Shown in pieces: positions 11,578 to 21,639 of a stretch of DNA of 64,000 bases. The notes under the pieces were generated by a model. The model was not told the origin of the DNA and did no database searches. It saw only the letters and a program-made list of their open reading frames with translations. Made by a program: the position numbers and the translations under genes. Location: contig CM057835.1 of assembly GCA_030068075.1 (NCBI GenBank), positions 37,251,715-37,315,714 of the forward strand, read 5' to 3'. Position 1 is the stretch's first letter, and each line of letters begins with the position of its first letter. This DNA comes from Paguma larvata (taxonomy: Eukaryota; Chordata; Mammalia; Carnivora; Viverridae).

Positions 11578-14444
11578 TTTGTTAAAGAGGCTGTCTTTTT
11601 TCCATTGGATACATTTTCCCGCTTTGTCAAAGATTAGTTGGCCATATACTTGCGGGTCCATTTCTGAGTTTTCTCTTCTATTCCATTGGTCTATGTGTCT
11701 GTTTTTGTGCCAATACCATACAGTCTTGATGACCACCGCTTTGTAGTAGAGGTTAAAGTCTGGGATTGTGATGCCTCCCGCCTTGGTTTTATTCTTCAGT
11801 ATTATTTTGGCTATTCGAGGTCTTTTGTGGTTCCATACAAATTTTAGGATTGTTTGCTCTAGCTTTGCGAAGAATGCTGGTGCAATTTTGATTGGGATTG
11901 CATTGAATGTGTAGATTGCTTTGGGTAGTATTGCCATTTTGACGATATTTATTCTTCCAATCCATGAGCATGGGATGTTTTTCCATTTCCTTGTGTCTTC
12001 CTCAATTTCCCTCATAAGATTTTTATAGTTTTCAGTGTAGAGGTCTTTCACATCTTTGGTTAGGTTTATTCCTAAGTATTTTATGGTTTTTGGTGCAATT
12101 GTGAAAGGGATTAGCTTCTTTATTTCTCTTTCTGCTGCTTCATTGTTGGTGTATAGAAATGCCACCGATTTCTGTACATTGATTTTGTATCCTGCAACTT
12201 TGCTGAAATCATGAGTCAGTTCTAGTAGGCTTTTGGTGGATTCCATCGGGTTTTCCATGTAAAGTATCATGTCATCTGCAAAAAGTGAAAGTTTGACTTC
12301 CTTCTTGCCTATCTTGATGCCTTTTATTTTGTTTTGTTGTCTGATTGCTGATGCTAAGACTTCCAGCACTATGTTAAATAGCAGTGGCGAGAGTGGACAT
12401 CCCTGTCGTGTTCCTGATCTCAGGGGGAAGGCTTTCAATTTTTCCCCATTGAGGATGATATTAGCTGTGGGCTTTTCATATATGGCTTTTATGATGTTTA
12501 AGTATGTTCCTTCTATCCCAACTTTCTCGAGCGTTTTTATTAAGAAAGGGTACTGTATTTTGTCAAATGCTTTTTCTGCATCTATTGACAGGATCATATG
12601 GTTCTTATCTTTTCTTTTGTTGATGTGATGTATCACGTTGATTGATTTGCGAATATTGAACCAGCCCTGCAACCCAGGGATGAATCCTACTTGATCATGG
12701 TGGATAATTCTCTTTATATGCTGTTGGATTCGATTTGCTAGTATCTTGTTGAGAATTTTTGCATCCATATTCATCAGGGATATTGGCCTGTAATTTTCTT
12801 TCTTTGCTGGGTCTCTATCTGGTTTGGGAATCAAAGTGATGCTGGCTTCATAGAATGAGTCCGGGAGTTTTCCTTCCGTTTCAATTTTTTGGAACAGCTT
12901 GAGGAGGATAGGAATTAACTCTGTTTTAGATGTCTGGTAAAATTCCGCAGGAAAGCCATCTGGTCCAGGGCTTTTATTTGCTGGGAGGTTTTTAATAACT
13001 GATTCTATTTCTTCACTAGTTATGGGTCTGTTCAAATTTTCTATTTCTTCCCGTTTGAGTTTTGGTAGCATGTGGCTATTTAGGAAGCTGTCCATTTCTT
13101 CCAGATTGCCAAGTTTGGTGGCATATAATTTTTCATAGTATTCTCTGATGATTGCTTGTATCTCTGAGGGATTGGTTGTAATTTCTCCCTTTTCACTCAC
13201 GATTTTATCTATTTGAGTTCTCTCTCTTTTCTTTTTGAGAAGCCTGGCTAGAGGTTTGTCTATTTTGTTTATTTTTTCAAAAAACCAGCTTTTGGTTTCA
13301 TTGATCTGTTCCGCTACCTTTTCTGTCTCCATATGGTTAATTTGTGCTCTGATCTTTGTTATTTCTCTCTTTCTGCTGGGCTTGGGTTGTTTTAGTTGAT
13401 CTGCTTCTAGTTCCTTTAGGCGTGCTGTTAGAATTTGTGTTATTGATTTTTCTTGTTTCTTGAGATGGGCCTGGATTGCAATATATTTCCCTCTCAAGAC
13501 TGCCTTTGCTGCGTCCCAGAGCGTTTGGATTGTTGTATTTTCATTTTCATTTGTTTCCATGTATTTTTTAATTTCTTCTCTGATGGCTTGGTTGACCCAG
13601 TCATCTTTTAGTAGGTTATTTCTTAGCTGCCATGTTCTTGGATATTTTCCAGGCTTTCTCCTGTGGTTGATTTCAAGTTTCAAAGCATTGTGGTCTGAAA
13701 ATGTACACAGTATGATCTCAATTCTTTTATATTTATTCAGAGCTCCCCTGTGCCCCAGAATATGGTCTATCTTGGAAAATGTACCGTGTGCCAATGAGAA
13801 GAACGTAAATTCCTTTGCTTCTGGATGAAGGACCCTAAAGATGTCTGTGAGGCCCATCTCTCCTAATGTGTCATTCAGGGCTATTGTTTCTGCGGAGATT
13901 TTCTGTTTTGTGGATCTATCCAATGCTGAGAGTGGAGTGTTGAGATCCCCTACTATTAGGACATTTTTATCGATGAGGTTGCTAATGTTTGTAATTAGTT
14001 GTTTTACAAATTTGGGTGTCCCCGAATTCGGTGCATAGATATTTACAATTGTTAGTTCTTCCTGCTGGATGGTCCCTGAAACTATTATATAATGTCCTTC
14101 TTCATCTCTTAATACATCGTTCATTTTAAAGTCTAATTTGTCTGATATAAGTGTGGCTACTCCGGCTTTCTTCTGACTTCCAGTAGCATGGTAGATAGTT
14201 CTCCATCCCCTCACTTTCAATCTGAAGGTATCTTCAGGTTTAAGATGAGTTTCCTGAAGACAGCAAATATATGGGTCTTGTTTTTTAATCCATTCTGTTA
14301 TCCTGTGTCTTTTGATTGGCGCATTTAGTCCATTTACATTCAATGTTAATATTGAAAAATATGGGCTTACGGTCACTGTATTATCTGTAAGTTTCATGTT
14401 TGTAAGGCTGACCCTGGCAGTTTGTGTTCTTTGCAATTTTGTCT

Positions 14445-14448
14445 TCAT
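14445..14448 (-). promoter_or_regulatory. ATGA overlap of ORF1 stop and first possible ORF2 start
   Basis: Minus-strand CTA TGA ends ORF1 while ATG of ORF2 lies at 14448-14446. This overlap would suit termination-reinitiation, although ORF2 may instead start at Met18 (14397). Human L1 has a spacer between its ORFs, so the arrangement differs. Confidence 0.7.
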
Positions 14449-15338
14449 AGAATGCCCCTCAGGATCTCTTGCAGTGCCGGCTTATTTGTGATAAATTCTT
14501 TCAGTTTTTGTTTGTTGGGAAAAACCTTGATCTCTCCTTCTATTCTGAACGACAGGCTAGCCGGATACAGAATTCTTGGTTGCATGTCCTTCTTGCTCAT
14601 CACATTGAAGATATCCTGCCATTCCTTTCTGGCTTGCCAAGTTTCTGTAGATAAGTCTGCTACTACCCTTATAGGTCTCCCTTTGTATGTTAGGGTTCTT
14701 TTGTCCCTAGCTGCTTTCAGGATTCTCTCCCTATCTTTGTATTTTGCCAGCTTCACTATGATGTGCCGTGCAGAAGGTCTATTCAAGTTATGTCTGAGGG
14801 GAGTTCTCTGTGCCTCTTGGATTTCCATGCCCATTTCCTTCCTCATGTTGAGGAAGTTCTCAGCAATGATTTGTTCAAGAACCCCTTCGACTCCTTTCTC
14901 TCTCTCTTCTTCCTCTGGAACTCCTATGATACGGATATTGTTTCTTTTGAGTGCATCGCTCAGCTCTCGAATTCTCCCTTCCTGTTCCTGGATCAGCTTC
15001 TCTCTCTTTTTATCTGCTTCCTCTTTTTCAATGATTTTGTCTTCTAATGCACTAACTCTTTCCTCTACCTCTTCTATCCGTGCTGTGGCTGCTTCCAGTT
15101 TCCCCTGTATTTCTTCCAATGTCTTCTTTAATTCTTCCTGACCGTTTTTAAGGTCCTTGAACTCTGCCGCGCGGGACCCCTTGCATTCATCTAAGCTTTT
15201 TTCAAGGCCAGCAATTAGTTTTATGATTATCATTCTATATTCAAGTTCTGTTATGTTGCTTATATCTGTTTTCATTAATTCTTGAGCTGTCACTGCTTCT
15301 TGTAGATTCTTTTGAGGAGAATTCTTCCGTCTCGTCAT
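14445..15338 (-). CDS. L1 ORF1: L1 ORF1 protein (RNA-binding nucleic-acid chaperone)
   Basis: ORF1p coats L1 RNA as a trimer and is required in cis for retrotransposition. The frame is open from 15434, but I choose the ATG at 15338 because [10 protein letters not shown] is the family's usual N-terminus and has A at -3. This gives 297 residues. Residues ~45-130 form a Glu/Lys/Leu-rich coiled coil (heptads such as [17 protein letters not shown]). An RRM-like domain follows from ~132 ([13 protein letters not shown]). The C-terminal domain spans ~190-297 ([20 protein letters not shown], then the [14 protein letters not shown] block). There is no internal stop or frameshift. Its stop overlaps the first possible ORF2 ATG by the ATGA arrangement at 14445-14448. 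It is slightly shorter than human ORF1p (about 338 residues), mostly in the coiled coil. It is a retrotransposon gene, not a host gene. Confidence 0.95.
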   Translation of the reverse strand: MTRRKNSPQKNLQEAVTAQELMKTDISNITELEYRMIIIKLIAGLEKSLDECKGSRAAEFKDLKNGQEELKKTLEEIQGKLEAATARIEEVEERVSALEDKIIEKEEADKKREKLIQEQEGRIRELSDALKRNNIRIIGVPEEEEREKGVEGVLEQIIAENFLNMRKEMGMEIQEAQRTPLRHNLNRPSARHIIVKLAKYKDRERILKAARDKRTLTYKGRPIRVVADLSTETWQARKEWQDIFNVMSKKDMQPRILYPASLSFRIEGEIKVFPNKQKLKEFITNKPALQEILRGIL

Positions 15339-16179
15339 TTTGGCTGGATGTGTTATGGGTTGTTTCTTGAAGTTGCCCTGGAAAGGAAAACTGACAGACA
15401 CACAGAACACAGAAATACTCAAACGTACCGACAAATGGTCCAGCCAAGCAGTTCACAACAGAAAAATAACAAGTGACTCTCTGAGGGCAATGTCCTGAAG
15501 TAACAGCTCCACGTTAAGGACAGGGTATGTAGTGTGCTGGTGGCAGAGCATATATAGACAGAATAATGAGTGGTGCAGGGAGAAGAAGGAAATGGACTTT
15601 GCCCAGGTAGAGCGACTAAAGGGTTTAATCCAGACTGATAGAAATCAGAATAAGGACAGGTGTGAGGGAAAAGGAATAATGATCGATGTCGTCTAGATGA
15701 ACTTATACGGCCTGGTTATTCCAGAAAAAGGGCTAGGGAAGTAAAGAAGAGGTTGTAGGACATGTCCTCAAAGAGTGGGTTAAAAACAAAAAACAAAAAA
15801 CAAAAAACAAAAAAAATGATTAAGCCAGTCAGTACCCTGGATGACCAGCTCAGGGATGGGGATAGGTAGGAATGAGAAAGGGAGGGATAAATTTAAAAAG
15901 AGGAAATGACTGGCGTTACTCCCGGCAGCAATCTCCACTGGATCAGTCGCTCCTGCTGATAGTTTGGGAGGGGTGTGGTTTAGTGTAGGCGGGTCCGGCC
16001 TCCACTGCTGCAGGGATGGCTTCTGGGGTGACTTCCTGGCTTGTGAGACAACAATGGCGTCTCTCCAGACCCGCGCCACCAGTCCTGGAGGCTTTATTTG
16101 CCCCTTTATTTCTGTTCTCTCTCCACCGCTAACGCCGGCCTAGTGTGGTTTACTGGACGGTGACCCGGCCATGTCCCAC

Positions 16180-16560
16180 AGGAGCCGCCGCCTGGGGCTG
16201 TCTGGGTCCCTGCGGCGTGCGTACCCGGAGGCGCTGGGCGAGGGTGGCGCGGTGGCGGGGCCGTCTGCTACCCCCCCCCCCATTTGGCTGTAACTGTGCG
16301 GGGGTTAGAGGTGCTCCGCAGGAGCCGCCGCCTGGGTCCCCGCTGCCTGTCCCGGCAGCGCGCGCGCCCCTGAGGCGCTGGGCGAGGGTGGCGAGGTGAG
16401 GCGGCCATCTGCCACCCCCGATTTCGTTATAATTATGCCGGGGTTAGAGGTGCTTGGCTGGTAGCGCCGCCTGCGTCCCCGCTGCCAATCCCCCCGGCGC
16501 GCGTCCCAGTGGCTCAGGACGCGGTTGGTGCGGTCCCAGCAGCAGCGGGGATAGTGCTGC
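16180..16560 (-). repeat. Tandem ~140-bp units in the L1 5' UTR
   Basis: AGGAGCCGCCGCCTGGG at 16180 recurs at 16320, and a diverged GTAGCGCCGCCTGCG occurs at 16461. GGGGTTAGAGGTGCT occurs at 16301 and 16440. GGCGCTGGGCGAGGGTGGCG occurs in both full units. Two full units and a partial third are therefore arranged head to tail with a period near 140 bp. This resembles the monomeric promoter units of some rodent L1s. Confidence 0.85.
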
Positions 16561-16893
16561 TGTTTGCCACTGAACTCTTCAAAAGTCCTGCATTTAGGGG
16601 CTGGATGGTAGCGGTCTCACCCGCTCTGGCCCTCTCGTTCAGATGTTGTTCGATCGGCACTTTCCCAGCTATCTCCGAAGACGCTCACCCTCCCCTCAGC
16701 TCAACTTCCCGAGTTCGAGTTCGTTTTATCCGACCCAGATTAAACTCACAGTTTAGTTGGGCCGTGTCTGTTTTCGCCTACGTTTCTTGTCAGCTGTAGC
16801 ACCTTTTCCCCCCGATTTTTGGAGTTGAGAGAGACAATGGTTTCAGTCGTCCTCCTTTAAAGGGCAAGCGAAATACTGGAGCCCCCTACTCCT

Positions 16894-16903
16894 CCGCCAT
16901 GTT
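16894..16903 (-). promoter_or_regulatory. YY1-like site at the L1 5' end
   Basis: The minus strand reads AACATGGCGG about 13 bases into the element, matching the ATGGCGG-type YY1 core. In human L1 a YY1 site near the 5' end sets accurate transcription initiation. The same role here is inferred from position and sequence. Confidence 0.7.
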
Positions 16904-16916
16904 ACCCTGGGAATCC

Positions 16917-16931
16917 GGGATCTACTCTCTT
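16917..16931. repeat. Target-site duplication, right copy, of the young L1
   Basis: GGGATCTACTCTCTT, identical to 10299-10313. Sequence immediately to the right (AACAACTTCC) continues the interrupted old L1. Confidence 0.95.
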
Positions 16932-17192
16932 AACAACTTCCTTGTACATCATAAAGCGATGTTAGCTCTCGGCACCATGTTGTACATCACATTGCTAGTA
17001 CTTGATCTTACAAATGGAAGTAAATTTGACCCTATTGAACATTTTCCAATTCCCTCTCCCCCCATCTGATCTCATTTTCTATGAGTGTGGTGTTGGAGCT
17101 TTGGTTTTTATTTGTTGTTGTTGTTGTTAAGATTCCACATATAAGTGAGATGATATGATTATTTATCTGAGTAAGATTCCGCTGTGTGTGTA

Positions 17193-17225
<33 letters not shown>

Positions 17226-18090
17226 GTGTGTGTGTGTGTGTATATATGTATAAATATACATATGTATATATATAAAATTCATCTATTTATCAATTCATCT
17301 ATTGATGGACATTTAGATATTTCCGTGTCTTGGCTATTGTAAATAATGCTGCTATAAACATGAATATAGCAGTGCCTTTTCACATTAGTATTTTTGTTTC
17401 CTTTGGATATATTCCCCGAAGTGGAATTACTGGTTCATAAGGTAATTCTATTTTTAATTTTTTGAGGATTCTCCATATTGTTTTCCACAGTGGCTGTAGC
17501 AATTTACATTTCCACCAGCAGTGCACAGGCATCCCCTTTTCTCCACGTCCTCACCAGCATTTGCCATCTCTTGTCTTTTTGATGATAGCCATTATAATAG
17601 ATGTGAGGTGATATTTTATTGGGGTTTTAATTTACCTTTCCTGAATGACTAATGATGTTGAGCATCTTTTCTTGTATCTGTTAGCCATTCATATTTCTTC
17701 TTTGGAAAAATGTCAATTCAGTTCCTTTGCCCATTTTTAAACTGGTTTATTTATTTTTTTGCTTTGAGTTGTAGGAGTTCTTCATAACATTTTGGATATT
17801 AACCCCTTATCAGATATACGGTTTGCAAATATTTTTTCTCATTCTGTACGTTCTTTTCACTTTGTTGATGGTTTCTTTTGCTGTGAAGAAGCTCTTTAAC
17901 TCAATGTGTTCTCACTTGTTTAGTTTTCATTTTGTTGCTTGTGAATTAGGTGTGATTTCCAAAAAACCACCAAGACCCATGTCAAGGAGCTTTTTTCCTA
18001 TGTCTTCTAGGTTTTAAGTTTCTTTCATGGTTTCAGGTCTTACATGTAAGACTTTAATTCATTTACAGTTAATTTTTATGAGCATCACTC
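16932..18090 (-). mobile_element. Old L1, 5' part, continuing past the young insertion
   Basis: The plus strand shows the complement of an L1 3' UTR followed by the ORF2 C-terminal region: ATTGATGGACATTTAGATAT, TATTCCCCGAAGTGGAATTAC, GGATTCTCCATATTGTTTTCC and CTGTGAAGAAGCTCTTTAAC. Numerous indels and stops. A TG/TA simple run occupies about 17186-17275. It ends near 18090, so it is 5'-truncated in ORF2. Confidence 0.85.
17186..17275. repeat. (TG)n/(TA)n compound microsatellite
   Basis: Alternating TGTGTG and TATATA blocks within the old L1 3' UTR. Confidence 0.9.
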
Positions 18091-18980
18091 TTTATTCAAA
18101 AGAAACGCAATGCCAACATCCAGAAAAGAGAAAAAAAAACATTAAAGTATAATTTAAAACTTTACAATTTTGGTCTCACTTAAAAATTCCAAACTTGAAA
18201 TTATGTTGCATTAATTATGCTATCATATTATTACTAACTATCATTATTAACAGTTTATGAGAGAGTGTAATTAGTAGATCAGTGAAATTCTTTTAGTGCT
18301 TATAAAAGAATATAAAAGAATATTTGCATGGAGAAGAATTAGAAGAGATGAATAAATATGATTTTCTTCAATTAGTGCAGTTTAAAGTTGTATGATCAGT
18401 CCATAGATTTTTTTAATGGCATAAAAGGGTTTCTCTTTTATTAAATTAGATTATTTTAAAAACCAATTCTCTACAAAAACATTTAAAAGCCTTTTTTGTT
18501 TGCTGTAGTAGGCTATGCCATGAAGAGACGTTGTGAACTTCTCCTTGATGTAGGCATGGTCAAAGAGTCAATATACTTGCTTATAGTAAATTTGTTCCTC
18601 AGTGAATTAATTCCTTTAAAAAATCAACCAATCAACGAACCAACCAATACTCAGACGACGAAATGCATTATTAATGTCTTTACAAGTCTGTAAGCGTTGA
18701 GCATTTCTGTGTTCTAAGCACTGTCCAGACAGATTTATAGTTTAGTCAGAGATGGAAAGAGTAATCCTGGCTAAATCATTGCCCAAAGTGGCAGAGATCC
18801 TACCAAGGGTTGGAAGAGGGGTTTAGGAGCTTGAATTTCAGTATGACTGCATACTAGAATTTGGGGTGGGAGCAAGAGTGGAAAAAATTAAAGCTAAAGA
18901 GTGGGTCAAACTACATCATGCAGTTTTGTTAATGAATTTAGATCTTCTCTCAGGAAAACCAGACAATCAGTTAAGAAATC
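18091..18980. other. Unassigned sequence, with a possible MIR piece
   Basis: Mostly AT-rich unique-looking DNA. Around 18690-18810 (GAGCATTTCTGTGTTCTAAGC, then CATTGCCCAAAGTGGCAGAG) there is a weak resemblance to an antisense MIR, not strong enough to list alone. Confidence 0.45.
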
Positions 18981-18984
18981 TAGG

Positions 18985-19125
18985 TCAGGTAAAAACCTTG
19001 ACTTCCTTATAGATTATAAATCCCTTGATGGTAGGGCCCATTTTTCCCATGCTTTGAATATCAGCATTTTGTCTAGAATTGTGCACAAAGTAGGTGCTAT
19101 AAAATATGCTCACTAATAATGATGA
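18985..19125 (+). repeat. L2 LINE 3' end
   Basis: GATGGTAGGGCCCATTTTTC followed by TTGTGCACAAAGTAGGTGCTA and an ATAAAATATGCTCACTAAT end resembles the GGGCAGGGACC...GTAGGTGCTCAATAAAT pattern of L2 3' ends. Confidence 0.6.
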
Positions 19126-19220
19126 GGAAGACTTCCTTCTAGAATATTAGTTTTATGAGAGCACATAACTAAAAGTAGTCCCCTGTAAGCTAATATTGAA
19201 TTTAAGGTTAAAAGAGAATG

Positions 19221-19420
19221 GGAGCACCTTGGTGACTCAGGTGATTGAGCATTGGACTTTTGATTTCAGCTTAAGTCATGATCAGAGTTGTGGAATCAAG
19301 CCCTACATCTGACTCCACACTCAGTGTGGAGCCTGCTTAGGATTCTCCCTCTCTCTCTCTCTCTCCCCCTTCTACCCCTTACTCCTGCTTGAAAAAAAAA
19401 GAAAAGAAAAAAAAGAAGAA
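19221..19420 (+). mobile_element. Can-SINE (older type)
   Basis: tRNA-like head GGAGCACCTTGGTGACTCAG, CT-rich tract at 19345-19375 and a purine-rich A tail. Flanked by AAAGAGAATG at 19211-19220 and 19421-19430, a target-site duplication. Confidence 0.88.
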
Positions 19421-19504
19421 AAAGAGAATGTAGTAGATACTTTAAAAAACAGGTATATAATTTTCTCTGTGAGACTTTAGGAAAGAATAAGGGTGGCATT
19501 AATG

Positions 19505-19690
19505 GAAAAAACACTAATCTTAAAGTTAGACAGACCTAAGTTTTTATTTTCTACTTGCTATATGAGACCTTGTATCTCATCTGTCTTCATCCGTGAAGCA
19601 AAGGTAATAATACTTTATTCATAAAGTGGGGTTCTGAAAATTAGACAGCAAAATATGTAAAGTACCTGATTCAGTAAATAATAGTGAGAC
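19505..19690 (+). repeat. MIR-family SINE
   Basis: AATGGAAAAAACACTAATCTT, AGACAGACCTAAGTTTTTA and the CATCTGTCTTCATCCGTGAAGC block follow the MIR order (head, core, CTCATCTGTAAAATG). Diverged. Confidence 0.6.
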
Positions 19691-20604
19691 TCTGGATATA
19701 CACAATAGAAAATATTTTTGTTTCACAACCTTAATAAATTGTTTTACCTTCATAGTGACATTTGTTCAAATAATAGAAAAATTATATATATTTTCAGCTG
19801 ATTACAAAGTAACATACACCTCAAATTTTAGGGTTTTTTCCCCAAAATTTAGTTTTACTTTATGAGTCCCATGGCTAATAAGTAATGAAGTATTGAATAA
19901 TGCTCAAGAACCAGTCATCTGTAGAAGAAAAGACAATCAAGTCCACCACTAAGTGGACTGACGAGCCGGAAAGGTCACATGGGACTCGGCTGTTGATGTT
20001 CTAAAAAGAAACTCTTAGTCAGAGGGGGAACTCACCGATTTGAGATGACTAACCATGGGGTTTCTTTGGAAATGTGAATAGCAATGTGCCTAAATTTCAT
20101 TTGAGAACATTTAGTTGAGGATATTTTAAAGCGATTTCTGCAGTTAACCAAATTTATGTCCTAAGAGTTTAACATTAACAGTGAAAATTAGAGGTAGAAA
20201 ACAGATTACATGCTTCTTTCTTCCAGGATGAAAACAACTACTAAATGCAGTCTTATGTCCAAGGCGGGGAAAAAGAAACAGAGAAATTCATTGCTTTACC
20301 ACCTAATCTAAAGAAAAGCTCTAGAAAAAAAAATTTTTTTAAGGAGAAAAGGCACAAGCAGGATTCATTTGTCATGTGACTCACTGACTGCCCGAGAGAT
20401 TCCGTTGTCATGAGGAGTCGTCCTTCCACCATTTCATTCTCTTAAAATGTCAGGATTGTAGTTGAAAGACTGAAAGAAAATATGGGAGTGATGGTGGGTT
20501 GTGGCAGAAAAAATGGAACAGCAGCAAATGGAACCTCTACCAGAATACACGTCCCTGTCATTCCTTTCTCATTCTTGGATGTCTTCTCAGGATGATCACC
20601 TCAA
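19691..20604. other. Unassigned sequence
   Basis: No gene or repeat recognised. AT-rich. Confidence 0.5.
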
Positions 20605-20963
20605 AGAAGGAAGTCTCACCTAACCCCCTGTCGTGGAGAGCTGTGTCCGCCAAAAAGATGTGTTGGAGCCTTAATCCCCCAAGGAGAGAAAGATTTGGGG
20701 ACACAGAGACACAGAGAAGAAGCCCATATGATGCCGGAGGCAGAGATTGGAGTGGCAAAGTTGCCAGCCAAGGAATGCCAGGCACTGCTGGCAACTACCA
20801 ACAGTTCGGAAGAGACAGTGAAAGATTCCTCTGTAGAGCCTTCAGAGTTCCCTGCCAATACTTTGGTTTCAGAATTCTGGTTTTCAGAACTGTGAGGAAT
20901 AGCTCTCTTGTTTCAAGCTACTCAATCTGTGGTTATCAGGGCAGCTTTAAGGAACTAATACAC
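20605..20963 (-). mobile_element. MLT1-type LTR, antisense
   Basis: The minus strand starts GTGTATTAGTTCCTTAAAGC at 20963, the MLT1 5' end, then GTTCTGAAAACCAGAATTC, GGCTGGCAACTTTGCC and GTGTCTCTGTGTCCCCAAAT. It ends around a GGCGGACACAGCTC block. Overlapping short frames on both strands are incidental. Confidence 0.7.
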
Positions 20964-21027
20964 CCCAGAGTACGTCTATTCCCTTGTGAGAAGCCTCCTT
21001 GAGCTTCTATTTCTCTTCCTCAAAGCC

Positions 21028-21209
21028 TTTTTTTTAATGTTTATTTATTTTTGAGGGAGAGAGAGATAAAGGGAGACACAGAATCCAAAGCAGGCTCCAT
21101 GCTCTGAACTGTCAACACAGAGCCTGAAGTGGGGCTCGAACCCAAGAACCATGATCTCATGACTTGATATGAAGTTGGACACCCAACCGACTGAGTCACC
21201 CAGGTGCCT
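21028..21209 (-). mobile_element. Can-SINE, felid type, antisense
   Basis: Complement of the SINEC_Fc body: AATGTTTATTTATTTTTGAG tail side, ACAGAATCC...GCAGGCTCCATGCTC, then GAGTCACCCAGGTGCC head. CTCAAAGCC flanks it at 21019-21027 and 21210-21218. Confidence 0.93.
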
Positions 21210-21267
21210 CTCAAAGCCCTTTCAAAATTAAAATGAACGAATTAATGTGTAATTGGTTTTAAATTCT

Positions 21268-21410
21268 TGCCTGCTAGAATATAAGCAGGACATTTTTTTT
21301 TTAAGCAGGACATTCTGAGGGAAGTGACCATGGATATTCTGTGTATTCTTGTAACCTCGGCACTGCTGTATTGCCTGAAATAAATAGGTACTCAATAAAT
21401 ATTTTTAAAA
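21268..21410 (+). repeat. L2 LINE 3' end, interrupted by a SINE
   Basis: CTAGAATATAAGCAGGACATT (an interrupted, partly duplicated GTAAGCTCC-like block), TGTATTCTTGTAACCTCGGC and AGGTACTCAATAAATATTT match the L2 3' end order. The SINE at 21411-21612 inserted in its terminal AATAAATATT. Confidence 0.65.
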
Positions 21411-21612
21411 ATTTAATATTTATTTATTTTTGAGAGAGAGAGACACAGAGCACAAGTCAGGGAGGGGCAGAGAGGGAGACACAGAATCTGAAGTAGCCTC
21501 CAGGCTCTGAGCTGTCAGCACAGAGCCCAATGAGGGGCCCGAACCCACAAACCATGAGACCATGACCCGAGCTGCAGTCAGATGCTTTACCAACTGAACC
21601 ACTCAGGCACCT
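21411..21612 (-). mobile_element. Can-SINE, felid type, antisense
   Basis: Complement of the felid body with GGCTCTGAGCTGTCAGCACA and the head complement ACCACTCAGGCACC. The 20-bp duplication (21391-21410 and 21613-21632) has one mismatch, CTCAATAAAT versus CTCAGTAAAT. Confidence 0.95.
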
Positions 21613-21639
21613 CTCAGTAAATATTTTTAAAATGCTGAA

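Larger units (their letters stand above)
10474..14448 (-). pseudogene. L1 ORF2: L1 ORF2 (endonuclease/reverse transcriptase), one nonsense codon
   Basis: ORF2p nicks target DNA and copies L1 RNA at the nick. One frame runs through the whole interval, broken only by TGA at 11575-11577. Counting from the first ATG (14448), the N-terminal 957 codons hold an AP-like endonuclease (LNVNGLNAP near 36-44, QETHL 65-69, [13 protein letters not shown] 167-179, SDH 251-253) and the reverse transcriptase (PGPDGF 494-499, [11 protein letters not shown] 681-691, catalytic FADD 723-726). After the stop, 11 codons lead into a further 355 codons from a Met at 11541, with the C-terminal Cys/His motif ([18 protein letters not shown]). 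The stop replaces a Trp (TGG to TGA) between SLFNK and CWENW, just after a complete RT domain. Family alignment suggests the true start may be Met18 (14397). The last ~24 codons run into a purine-rich, Gly/Lys/Glu-rich tail not typical of the family. Read to the stop alone, the product would lack the C-terminal segment needed for efficient retrotransposition. Confidence 0.95.
10314..16916 (-). mobile_element. L1: Young full-length LINE-1 retrotransposon
   Basis: A complete ~6.6 kb L1 on the minus strand. Its parts in element order are: a 5' end at 16916 with a YY1-like site, a CpG-rich 5' UTR with tandem ~140-bp units (to 15339), ORF1 (15338-14445), ORF2 (14448-10474, one nonsense codon), and a short 3' UTR with AATAAA and an A-tail (T run 10312-10326 on the plus strand). 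A perfect 15-bp target-site duplication bounds it. It landed inside an older L1 in the same orientation. Both frames are otherwise open, with no frameshift, unlike every other L1 in the window. This is therefore a recent insertion in a lineage with active L1. Confidence 0.97.
15339..16916 (-). promoter_or_regulatory. L1 5' UTR with CpG-rich internal promoter
   Basis: About 1.6 kb of noncoding leader. Roughly 16080-16760 is strikingly GC- and CpG-rich compared with the AT-rich surroundings (many CGCCG, GCGCGCG and GGCGCG strings), as expected of an L1 internal RNA polymerase II promoter. The surviving CpGs agree with recent insertion. An (A6-7C)n run, T/G-rich on the L1 sense strand, lies at about 15784-15815 between the island and ORF1. 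Confidence 0.85.

Noticed and set aside
11249..11746. 165-codon plus-strand open frame opposite L1 ORF2
   Set aside because: Shadow of ORF2, with no family resemblance; other plus-strand frames at 12269, 13460 and 13841 are the same kind.
14422..15141. 239-codon open frame on the plus strand opposite L1 ORF1
   Set aside because: It is the reverse complement of the intact ORF1 and its Leu/Ser/Phe-rich composition follows from the coiled-coil codons on the other strand.
20499..21002. 167-codon open frame as a possible gene
   Set aside because: It lies across an antisense MLT1 LTR and overlaps open frames on the other strand.
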